Source: an uncultured Prevotella sp. (GTDB lineage: Bacteria > Bacteroidota > Bacteroidia > Bacteroidales > Bacteroidaceae). Taken from it: a DNA stretch of 64,000 nucleotides. The stretch covers positions 1 through 64,000 of the forward strand of contig CAKPYB010000009.1 in NCBI GenBank assembly GCA_934202525.1. The letters are read 5' to 3'. The translations under genes were made by a program, and so were the position numbers. Below the pieces are notes generated by a model that was not told the origin of the DNA, did not search any database, and was given only the letters and a program-made list of their open reading frames with translations. Position 1 is the first letter of the stretch; each line of letters starts with the position of its first letter. Below, piece after piece: positions 35,458 through 42,717 of the stretch.

Positions 35458-36639
35458 ATGAATGAATTCCAATATAATGGCACGCCACAAGAACAGGCGA
35501 TGGCAGACTTGCTGAAGACGCAGGGTCACCGCCTTGCCAGACAGCAGATCATCTTTGCCCTGATCTTCCTGCTGGTTATCGTGCTTGCCGCCTACTATAT
35601 TGTCACTCGTATGATATGGGCTACCTTCGACGGGTATATCACCCTCGATGAAAACCATATCAGTGCCGTTGACGACATCTATATCCTTAAGGTGAACAAA
35701 GAAATGGGTGAAGTGGTACATAAGGGAGATACGCTCTACTCTTATGTACTGCTAGGTAATATTGTGAACCAATACGACCCGAACATTCTGCCTTCAGCCG
35801 TAAAGGAGACTCACGACATGGAGGTACAGGCTAAACTCGCCCAGCAGGAGATTCCGGTGCTGCGTACCCGACTTGCCGAACTGAGAAAACAGAAAGCATC
35901 TGAAAGTTCGGACATCTACTACGGTCTTACCGACAACACCAAGCGAAACGCACTGGATGCTGAGATAGCCGAGGTAGAAGAGGAATTGAGAAAGCAGGCT
36001 AACAAGGTGGAAATCTATGCACAGGCTAAGAACACCACCTATAACTTTATGAGTCGCAGAGGAGCAGGCACGGCAAATGCTGCCATGCCTTACTCTAACA
36101 CTAGCATCTACAACCCGGGACTGATACACTACTGCTGTGCACCTGCCGATGCCTACATCACCAAAATCAATGTGAGCGACAAGACACTGGTGTTCAAGAG
36201 TGAAGAAGTGATGGTGATCCAGCATACCGACTATGCAGACTGTCATCTGGGCGTCATCGCATACGTACCCAACGACATGGTAAAGTATATGGAAAGCCCT
36301 GACGATGCAGACATCATCATCAACAAAGACCTGGAGCTGCAGGCTAAGTTGCAGATGGTAGGTCTGAGAGTAGAGGAAATTCCAAAGCATCTGCAGAGCA
36401 ACTTCTCGCATGATGCCAACGCAGTGGTTGCCGTATTCACCCTGACCCCGAACCAGAGAGTTCCGGCATGGGTAATGAGTAACAGACTGCCAGTAAGAAT
36501 CAGAGTGAACAAGATTGGTGCCATGCTCGATCCGAAACCGCTGCCGATGTATACCATCCCAGTGGGCAAGAACGAAAACGTGAAGCGAAGCAACATGATT
36601 TCGAGCGACACCAATAATCATCAAGAACAAAAGAAATAA
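35458..36639 (+). CDS. HlyD-like membrane-fusion (adaptor) protein
   Basis: 393 residues. A cytoplasmic N-terminus of about 30, one transmembrane helix (31-50), a lipoyl/biotin-like half motif with GEVVHKGDTLYSY (about 85-97), a coiled-coil hairpin (about 125-200), the second half of the lipoyl fold (CCAPADAYITKINVSDKTLVFKSEEVMVI) and a beta-barrel C-terminus. HlyD/EmrA-type adaptors bridge an inner-membrane synthase or pump and a TolC duct; Alg44 plays a comparable part in alginate export. No ABC or MFS pump is encoded beside it, so the partner is probably the GT2 synthase. Confidence 0.8.
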   Translation: MNEFQYNGTPQEQAMADLLKTQGHRLARQQIIFALIFLLVIVLAAYYIVTRMIWATFDGYITLDENHISAVDDIYILKVNKEMGEVVHKGDTLYSYVLLGNIVNQYDPNILPSAVKETHDMEVQAKLAQQEIPVLRTRLAELRKQKASESSDIYYGLTDNTKRNALDAEIAEVEEELRKQANKVEIYAQAKNTTYNFMSRRGAGTANAAMPYSNTSIYNPGLIHYCCAPADAYITKINVSDKTLVFKSEEVMVIQHTDYADCHLGVIAYVPNDMVKYMESPDDADIIINKDLELQAKLQMVGLRVEEIPKHLQSNFSHDANAVVAVFTLTPNQRVPAWVMSNRLPVRIRVNKIGAMLDPKPLPMYTIPVGKNENVKRSNMISSDTNNHQEQKK

Positions 36640-36642
36640 AGA

Positions 36643-38262
36643 ATGATTGGACTTAGAAGAAACAAACGTGGAGACATGGTGCTCACTATCGATAGCTACA
36701 TAGATATCGACTCGACACCAGATATCCAACCCGACTACTTCGATTGTGTTTACATCAATACGAAGAGTGAGCGTGCGTTCCATGCTATACTGTATGGAGC
36801 CAGTCCAATCTTATCGTGGAAATGTAGCTACAAACCGATATTCGTCAATACGGCAGTATCGGGAAAGGAACAGATCATCGACTATATCATCGATGCCTAT
36901 GTGAGCGACATGAACAATGAGAAGGTATACGAGATCATTGACAGAATAAAGATGGCAAGACAGAAGTTTGGTGTGAAAAGCGAAACTGCACGCCCTACAC
37001 AGCCCAACCAGCTCTTTGCTAATATCCTGAGATACCTGCTCTCAAGAGACCAGCGAATCATGGGACACCGACTGTTGGAGAAATCGTCTTTGGGATATAT
37101 CAACCCAATCTTCGAGCACTATCACAGTATGGGTCTCTTCCATCTCAACGAGATGTTCATGTTCATCGACTCTATGGTGGAGTTTGGTTCACTGCGCATT
37201 CACCGTTTCCTGCTCAAGGAGCATCTCTGTCCGAAGTGCAACCACTCTCACCTGCTCTATACGGAGTGCTGTCCGAAGTGCGGAAGTTCGAACCTGAAGA
37301 TACAGAACATCATCCACCACTTCAGCTGCGCCAACGTATCGCCGGAAAGCAGCTATAATGTGGGCGGTATGCTCATCTGTCCGAAGTGTCACAAGAAACT
37401 GCGCCACATCGGTGTTGACTATGACAGACCAGCCGTGGTATATACCTGCAACGACTGCGAGAACTCGTTCACCTCGCCTATCACCAAGTCAACCTGCTGC
37501 TACTGCCAGAGCACCTATCCGGTAAACGCCCTGGTGCCACGAGATGTAGTAGACTACGAGATAACGGAAGAAGGAATCCGAGCGCTGACCAGCGGCAACA
37601 TCATGTTCAACAACATGGTGAACATCTATGATAACTTCATGGAATATTACCTGCTGATAAACCGACTGCGCCGCCAGCTGATGGAAACCTACCGCAAGGA
37701 TGAACTCTCAGTCATGGTAGGAAAGATATGGATTATAGATGGAAACAAGGATACCATCAAGATAAAGGAAAGTATACAGGGCAGACTCTGCAGACTCTTC
37801 TCCAATCACAAGGTATCTTACTACAACAATATCTTCTATGTATCCTCTACCCTCTATGAACAGGGCGAAACGGTGGAAGAGGCTCAGCAGAAATTGAGCA
37901 AGGAGATGTCGGTAGCCATCAGAAAGTTGGCAAACCTGATAGAACCTGATGAGATTATCTGCAGCATGCTGGAAACCAAGACGAAGACCATCGCCAACAA
38001 CTATGACGAGTTCTTCAACAAACTGCAATATGTGGATATGACTCCAGACGACTACTGCCGCTACTCAGAAGAACCTCTGATGAAGGAAGAAGAGAAAGAG
38101 GTGAAGCCGCAGGAAGAGCTGCTTGATACGGAGCCGAAGGAAGATGAAAACGACAAGATACAGAAACGCATCGTGCTCTACAAGAAACTCGTTGCCATCC
38201 TTGTCACCATCGCAGGTATACTCATAATCATGGCCCTCTTGGCACTCACCGTGCTGAGATAA
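36643..38262 (+). CDS. Multi-zinc-ribbon membrane protein, probable TackOD1-type regulator
   Basis: 539 residues. An N-terminal alpha/beta region (1-190) precedes a Cys-rich core: CxxC pairs at 196/199, 210/213, 246/249, 269/272 and 285/288, with IHHFSC and RHIGVDYDRPAVVYTC between them. This order strongly resembles the TackOD1 signal-output domain as I remember it (lone CxxC pairs, HHF-C, CPKC, GVDYDRP). A helical region, an acidic linker (about 480-510) and one C-terminal transmembrane helix (about 515-536) follow. It starts 3 bp after the HlyD gene. Likely a membrane-tethered regulator of synthesis; family assignment is from memory. Confidence 0.6.
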   Translation: MIGLRRNKRGDMVLTIDSYIDIDSTPDIQPDYFDCVYINTKSERAFHAILYGASPILSWKCSYKPIFVNTAVSGKEQIIDYIIDAYVSDMNNEKVYEIIDRIKMARQKFGVKSETARPTQPNQLFANILRYLLSRDQRIMGHRLLEKSSLGYINPIFEHYHSMGLFHLNEMFMFIDSMVEFGSLRIHRFLLKEHLCPKCNHSHLLYTECCPKCGSSNLKIQNIIHHFSCANVSPESSYNVGGMLICPKCHKKLRHIGVDYDRPAVVYTCNDCENSFTSPITKSTCCYCQSTYPVNALVPRDVVDYEITEEGIRALTSGNIMFNNMVNIYDNFMEYYLLINRLRRQLMETYRKDELSVMVGKIWIIDGNKDTIKIKESIQGRLCRLFSNHKVSYYNNIFYVSSTLYEQGETVEEAQQKLSKEMSVAIRKLANLIEPDEIICSMLETKTKTIANNYDEFFNKLQYVDMTPDDYCRYSEEPLMKEEEKEVKPQEELLDTEPKEDENDKIQKRIVLYKKLVAILVTIAGILIIMALLALTVLR

Positions 38263-38288
38263 GCCATCAAGAAGAAAGGGAAAAGCGT

Positions 38289-39605
38289 ATGTTTAGCATA
38301 GCAGAACATCTGAACGATTTCTTCGACTGGATCAGCACGCTATCGTTTAGCAGTATCGTGAATACCTACTGGTTCCTCTTCTTCATCGAGATGCCAAGAT
38401 ATTATATCCTGGAATATCTCGTAATCGGAAACCGACTGATGAAGAGAAACCGGATAGATAAAGAGAAAGAATATGCCAAGTTCTTCCTATACCGCGAGAA
38501 TCCACTCGTAAGCATCCTCGTACCGGGAAAGAACGAAGGCAAACATATATTCAAAATGGTGAATTCGCTGGCTGAGCAAACCTACCGGAACTACGAGATT
38601 ATCGTGGTAGACGACGGAAGCGACGATGACACCAAACTGATTTGCAACGACCTCTACCGAGCCGGGTATATCACCCACTACCTGAGGTTGGAAACAAGAG
38701 GCGGTAAAGCTGCCGCCAGCAACTATGGAGCCCAGATGGCAAGAGGAAAATATATCGTATGTCTGGATGCCGACTCTTCGCTCGACCGCGATGCGCTGGA
38801 AAAGATTCTACTCCCCTTCTACATCGACGGAATGGTAAAGGGCGTAGGTGGATGTGTGAAAGTGCGCAACTATAAGGAAACCATCTGCTCATCGCTGCAG
38901 GCTTTCGAATACCTGAAGCGAATACAGGTGGGACGTATCGTAACCAGCGAACTGGGCATCTACCACATCATCTCGGGAGCATTCGGAGCCTTCGAAAGAA
39001 AGACGCTGAAGGAAATAGGCTTCTGGGATATCGGACCGGGACTGGACGGTGACCTGACACAGAAGATCAGAAAAGCCGGATATAAGGTGAAATTTGCCGA
39101 AGATGCCATCTGCATGACCAATGTGCCTACCAAATGGTACAAGCTGTATCATCAGCGCATCAGATGGTCGCGCTCGCTCGTGAGATTCCGTCTACGCAAG
39201 CATGCCGACATTCTGCTGCCTACCAAGAACTGGAGTATCCTTAACTGGTTATCCAATATGGAGAGTGTGGTTTTCGACTGCTTCCTCAATTTTCTGTGGT
39301 TGTGGTACATCATCAAACTCGCCATCACGTTCAACACGCACATCATCGAGGTGCTGGCGCTGGGCTACTTTATCAGAGTATGCTTCTCGCAGCTTGCCTT
39401 CATCCTGGTGCTGATGGTTTCGGAAAGAAAGAAAGATGTATGGTTCCTCTACAGATACCTGCCACTGATGTCGCCTTATACAGGTTACTTCCTGCGTATC
39501 GCACGTCTGTCTGCACATCTGCAAGAGCTCTTCTTCCGCCGTTCCTATAAGGACGCCTGGAATCCGGAGAAGACTTCACGCTACGCTCAGCTTGAAGGAA
39601 TCTAA
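38289..39605 (+). CDS. Processive-type family 2 glycosyltransferase (polysaccharide synthase)
   Basis: 438 residues. An N-terminal membrane helix (about 22-45), a GT-A catalytic domain with VVDDGSDD (D108-D109), LDADSS (D160, D162), GLDGDLTQKI (D253, D255) and the processive signature QRIRW (289-293). Three or so C-terminal helices follow (about 323-348, 352-378, 388-406). It resembles BcsA, Alg8 and hyaluronan/chitin synthases, which polymerise and translocate a glycan in one step from UDP- or GDP-sugars. No PilZ domain is present, so control probably comes from the zinc-ribbon protein before it. Confidence 0.88.
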   Translation: MFSIAEHLNDFFDWISTLSFSSIVNTYWFLFFIEMPRYYILEYLVIGNRLMKRNRIDKEKEYAKFFLYRENPLVSILVPGKNEGKHIFKMVNSLAEQTYRNYEIIVVDDGSDDDTKLICNDLYRAGYITHYLRLETRGGKAAASNYGAQMARGKYIVCLDADSSLDRDALEKILLPFYIDGMVKGVGGCVKVRNYKETICSSLQAFEYLKRIQVGRIVTSELGIYHIISGAFGAFERKTLKEIGFWDIGPGLDGDLTQKIRKAGYKVKFAEDAICMTNVPTKWYKLYHQRIRWSRSLVRFRLRKHADILLPTKNWSILNWLSNMESVVFDCFLNFLWLWYIIKLAITFNTHIIEVLALGYFIRVCFSQLAFILVLMVSERKKDVWFLYRYLPLMSPYTGYFLRIARLSAHLQELFFRRSYKDAWNPEKTSRYAQLEGI

Positions 39606-39614
39606 AAAGAACCG

Positions 39615-39650
39615 AGTTCCGTGCACTGTAACCTATACAGGCATGGAACT
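39615..39650 (+). other. Strong hairpin inside the exopolysaccharide cluster
   Basis: AGTTCCGTGC-a-CTGTA / TACAG-GCATGGAACT with a 5-nt loop: about 15 bp with one bulged A and one wobble. No T-run follows, so it is more likely a stability or processing element between the synthase and dehydrogenase genes than a terminator. Confidence 0.6.
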
Positions 39651-39696
39651 TCCAATAAAAGAAACAATATTATAAAACATAAACAAAATATAGTAT

Positions 39697-40953
39697 ATGA
39701 TAAACAAGTCTTTTGAGTTTAAGATTGGAGTAATAGGATTGGGGTATGTTGGTACTCCACTAGCATGCTTATTCTCAAAGAAATACGATACATGGGGATA
39801 TGACATCAAAGCTGAAAAGGTAGCCAAGTTAATCAAAAGTGCGAAAGAAGACAACCGACCTGTATCCAAAGCTTTGGAACAGGGATTGAAGCTGACCAGC
39901 AACATTGATGACCTGAAGAAGTGTAACGTGTATATCATCGCTGTACCTACACCGGTGAACAAATCGAACAAACCAGACATCAGCTGCGTGCGCAATGCAA
40001 CTGCTGAGGTTGGAAAGATTCTGAAAGAAGGTGATATCGTAGTCTACGAGAGTACCGTTTACCCAGGTCTGACAGAAGAGGTCTGCGCCCCATTACTGGC
40101 ATCTACATCAGGATTGAAGTTGAACCAGAGTTTCTTTGTAGGCTTCTCGCCAGAGCGCATCAACCCAGGCGATACGGTTCATACCATCGAGAACATCGTA
40201 AAGGTTACCAGCGGTTCTACACCCGAAGCAGCAGCTATCATCGACAGTCTCTATGCTTCAGTACTTACCCATGGCACCTACAAGGCAAAGAGCATCAGAA
40301 TAGCAGAGGCATGCAAACTGATGGAGAACTGCCAGAGAGACGTGCAGATAGCCTTCTTCAATGAGATGGAAAAGATCTTCGACAAGATGAACATCAACAT
40401 TGAAGACGTAACAGCGGCAGCAAGCACAAAATGGAACTTTGTTCCTGCTACTCCAGGACTCGTTGGCGGCCACTGCATCGCTGTAGACCCATACTACCTG
40501 ATTAACAAGGCACAGGAGGTAGACGTAGTGCCATCGCTGCTCTCTACAGCCCGCGAGGTTAACGAGCAGATGGCGGTATGGATGGCAGGAAAGATAAAGA
40601 ATGCATCTGAAAGCAGAAAGTTCAAGGCTCCGGAGACTAACGTGCTGATTCTCGGATTCTCGTTCAAGCCAGACAGCGATGATATCAGAAACACAAAAGT
40701 AGCCGATCTCTATATCAATCTGGTAGGAGCCGGTTACAAAACCACACTCTACGATCCGCTGGTAGATGTAGAGGAAGTAAAGGAAGAATATAACATCAAG
40801 GTGACAGATGATCCTAAAGTTCTGGAAAAGGAGTATCAGATTGTAGTAATCGGTACTCATCACAAGATGTTCGACAGTATCAACATGAACAATCTAATCA
40901 CTGATAAAGGATTCATGTGCGACATCTACGGCATTCACAAGCCAAGAAACTAG
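39697..40953 (+). CDS. Nucleotide-sugar dehydrogenase (UDP-HexNAc/UDP-Glc dehydrogenase family)
   Basis: 418 residues. NAD-binding GVIGLGYVG at residues 11-19, ESTVYPG, the NPGD segment, catalytic Cys at 260 in GGHCIAVDPYYL, and a C-terminal GFSFKPDSDDIRNTK domain. The sequence is closest in style to UDP-N-acetylgalactosamine/mannosamine dehydrogenases (VipA/TviB/WbpO, WecC). It oxidises C6 of a UDP-sugar twice to the uronic acid. The neighbouring synthase suggests the product is polymerised. The gene is 91 bp downstream of the synthase. The exact substrate cannot be settled from sequence. Confidence 0.9.
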   Translation: MINKSFEFKIGVIGLGYVGTPLACLFSKKYDTWGYDIKAEKVAKLIKSAKEDNRPVSKALEQGLKLTSNIDDLKKCNVYIIAVPTPVNKSNKPDISCVRNATAEVGKILKEGDIVVYESTVYPGLTEEVCAPLLASTSGLKLNQSFFVGFSPERINPGDTVHTIENIVKVTSGSTPEAAAIIDSLYASVLTHGTYKAKSIRIAEACKLMENCQRDVQIAFFNEMEKIFDKMNINIEDVTAAASTKWNFVPATPGLVGGHCIAVDPYYLINKAQEVDVVPSLLSTAREVNEQMAVWMAGKIKNASESRKFKAPETNVLILGFSFKPDSDDIRNTKVADLYINLVGAGYKTTLYDPLVDVEEVKEEYNIKVTDDPKVLEKEYQIVVIGTHHKMFDSINMNNLITDKGFMCDIYGIHKPRN

Positions 40954-40996
40954 ATCTTCAAGATCGGAAAGAACCTATATAATAAACCAGTGAAAA

Positions 40997-41380
40997 ATGG
41001 AAAAGAACAAAGTGCTAATCGTCGATGATATTTCAGAAAATATTAAAACTATCTCTGAAATGATAAAGGACTTTGACATCGACGTGAAAACTGCAAATGG
41101 CGGAAAAGAAGCCATTGAACTGATTGACTCATTCAAGCCGGACGTGATACTGCTCGACTTGATGATGCCACATGTAAATGGGTGGGACGTAATAGACCAT
41201 GTACGCTCTAAATACTCGAAAAGTGAAATGGTCATCATCGTGGTTTCCCTGTTAAGCAACAAGGATAATGTGGATGAGTGCTACGAGCTTGGAGTAAACG
41301 ACTACATCACAAAGCCTATCATCAAAGCCCGTCTCACCAGCTCGTTAGATGCTCATCTAAGCAGTCTTGCAAGAGGCTAA
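40997..41380 (+). CDS. Stand-alone response-regulator receiver protein
   Basis: 127 residues: a receiver domain only. Acidic pocket D10-D11, phosphoacceptor D54 (ILLDLMMP), Ser84 and Lys106 (YITKP). There is no output domain, so it would signal by protein-protein contact. It lies 43 bp after the dehydrogenase on the same strand; the nearby zinc-ribbon protein is a possible target. No histidine kinase is in the window. Its stop codon overlaps the convergent pflA stop by 4 bp. Confidence 0.88.
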   Translation: MEKNKVLIVDDISENIKTISEMIKDFDIDVKTANGGKEAIELIDSFKPDVILLDLMMPHVNGWDVIDHVRSKYSKSEMVIIVVSLLSNKDNVDECYELGVNDYITKPIIKARLTSSLDAHLSSLARG

Positions 41381-42108
41381 AGTGCCTCTTGCAAGATTGC
41401 TTCTGCATGAGCAATGCGATCACTAGTAGGAGGATCTATGCCTTCCAGCGGGTAGGCAATACCTAGTTTTTCATACTTGTAGATGCCCATCGTATGATAA
41501 GGCAGAACATCTATACGCTCAATATTAGAGAGTGTTGAGAGGAAATCACGCAACTGATAGAGGTATTCATCCTTATCGGTAATACCTGGAATCAGGACGT
41601 GACGAATCCATACCGGTTTGTGTATCTCGCTTAAATATCGTGCACAATCCAGTATGTTTACATTAGAATGGCGGGTGAGTTTGCGATGCTCTTCATCGTT
41701 GATATGCTTGATATCAAGAAGAATAGTATCTGTGACGGTCATCAGACGCTCGAATTTATCGAAGAAAGCACCCTCTTTTCGGAAGGGTTGCGCTGATGTA
41801 TCAAGACAAGTGTTGATGCCACGCTGATGGGCTTTCTCGAAAAGTTCGATGAGAAAGTCTATCTGCATCAGGGCTTCTCCACCGCTCACGGTAATTCCGC
41901 CCTTATCTCCCCAATAACTCTTGAATCTCTCTGCCTTATCCAGCAGGTCATCAGCACTCCATTCCTCTCCCACTCCCATCTTCCATGAATCCGGATTGTG
42001 GCAGAACTGGCAGCGCATCGGACAACCTTGCAGAAAAATCAAAAATCTGATGCCTGGTCCATCTACTGAACCAAAGCTCTCTATGCTGTGAACAAAACCC
42101 TTATGCAT
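41377..42108 (-). CDS. pflA: Pyruvate formate-lyase activating enzyme
   Basis: About 243 residues from ATG 42108 (an alternative ATG is at 42123). A radical-SAM enzyme: the cluster motif CPMRCQFC follows SFGSVDGPGIRFLIFLQG, and GGEALMQ is the SAM-binding GGE. It uses SAM to create the glycyl radical in PflB. The chosen ATG overlaps the stop of the upstream microprotein gene (ATGCATAA), pointing to translational coupling. Its 3' end runs 4 bp into the response-regulator gene. Confidence 0.93.
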   Translation of the reverse strand: MHKGFVHSIESFGSVDGPGIRFLIFLQGCPMRCQFCHNPDSWKMGVGEEWSADDLLDKAERFKSYWGDKGGITVSGGEALMQIDFLIELFEKAHQRGINTCLDTSAQPFRKEGAFFDKFERLMTVTDTILLDIKHINDEEHRKLTRHSNVNILDCARYLSEIHKPVWIRHVLIPGITDKDEYLYQLRDFLSTLSNIERIDVLPYHTMGIYKYEKLGIAYPLEGIDPPTSDRIAHAEAILQEAL

Positions 42109-42190
42109 TCTTTCGAAGATCATATACTCCCCACAATGCAAAAAGACTCATAAATAAGGCTATAACACCTAAAAAAAGAAATACACCCAT
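42101..42190 (-). CDS. Microprotein 1, single transmembrane helix (29 aa)
   Basis: Starts MGVFLFLGVIALF, ends LWGVYDLRKNA. It aligns without gaps to the microprotein encoded 50 bp upstream, sharing F at 6, G at 8, A-L at 11-12, F at 17, L-W at 19-20, D at 24 and R-K at 26-27, while many codons differ, which argues that both are translated. A single hydrophobic helix with a charged C-terminus suggests a membrane subunit. The stop overlaps the pflA start. Not recognised as a known family. Confidence 0.6.
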   Translation of the reverse strand: MGVFLFLGVIALFMSLFALWGVYDLRKNA

Positions 42191-42239
42191 ATTATTTTAT
42201 CTTTTTAGAAATGATTAAAAACAAGAAGCCCAATTAAGC

Positions 42240-42326
42240 CTACATTTTACGATAATCATTGTAAGCCCATAGGGTAAAAACACCAGCAAGCAGAGCAAAA
42301 AATCCCATAAACACTAATAGTTCCAT
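42240..42326 (-). CDS. Microprotein 2, paralogue of microprotein 1 (28 aa)
   Basis: Starts MELLVFMGFFALLAG, ends LWAYNDYRKM. Same pattern as microprotein 1 (F6, G8, A11-L12, F17, L19-W20, D24, R26-K27). It begins 2 bp after the DUF6722-like gene, so is probably translated by re-initiation. Small single-helix subunits of this size often stabilise larger membrane complexes; here the partner is unknown, possibly the DUF6722-like protein. Confidence 0.6.
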   Translation of the reverse strand: MELLVFMGFFALLAGVFTLWAYNDYRKM

Positions 42327-42328
42327 AT

Positions 42329-42556
42329 TTATTTTCCTTTCTTATTTTTATCTTTAGACATTAATATTAAAAAGAATCCAAATACAGCAAGAAACAGTGT
42401 TATGAGAGCACCAAAAACTAAAAGTTTCCCTGTATCTATATCCTTTTTCATAATACTTGCCAAGATGATACCACCAAATATAAGTTTGGCTAAATCCAGG
42501 CAAAACTTTCCTCCTTCACTCCAAAGAGTTGTTTTTTGTTCTATATTCAATTTCAT
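42329..42556 (-). CDS. Small two-helix membrane protein, DUF6722-like
   Basis: 75 residues: an amphipathic start (TTLWSEGGKFCLDLAKLIFGG), two hydrophobic helices (about 24-36 and 45-66) and a Lys-rich C-terminus (SKDKNKKGK). It resembles the Bacteroidota family DUF6722 as I remember it. Function unknown. It is first in the group running leftwards: this gene, microprotein 2, microprotein 1, pflA. Confidence 0.65.
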   Translation of the reverse strand: MKLNIEQKTTLWSEGGKFCLDLAKLIFGGIILASIMKKDIDTGKLLVFGALITLFLAVFGFFLILMSKDKNKKGK

Positions 42557-42560
42557 ACCG

Positions 42561-42568
42561 CAAAGATA
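42561..42568 (-). promoter_or_regulatory. -7 box (TATCTTTG) for the small-membrane-protein/pflA group
   Basis: CAAAGATA on the plus strand, only 5 bp before the DUF6722-like start, giving a nearly leaderless transcript. No -33 match was seen. Confidence 0.5.
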
Positions 42569-42618
42569 GTAAAATTATCAATATCTTGTTCTATTTTGCA
42601 GTTAAATAAGCTAAAATA

Positions 42619-42655
42619 GCCCGCTAAATATCCTCGGAAAGAAAATCTAGCGGGC
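42619..42655 (-). terminator. Hairpin downstream of pflB
   Basis: GCCCGCTA / TAGCGGGC, 8 bp, 21-nt loop, 60 bp after the pflB stop. No strong T-run, so weak. Confidence 0.4.
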
Positions 42656-42717
42656 AATCTATAGGTTACAAAGAGACAAGAGAATTCTTCACTCTTCCCT
42701 CTTCATTCTTCACTTCC

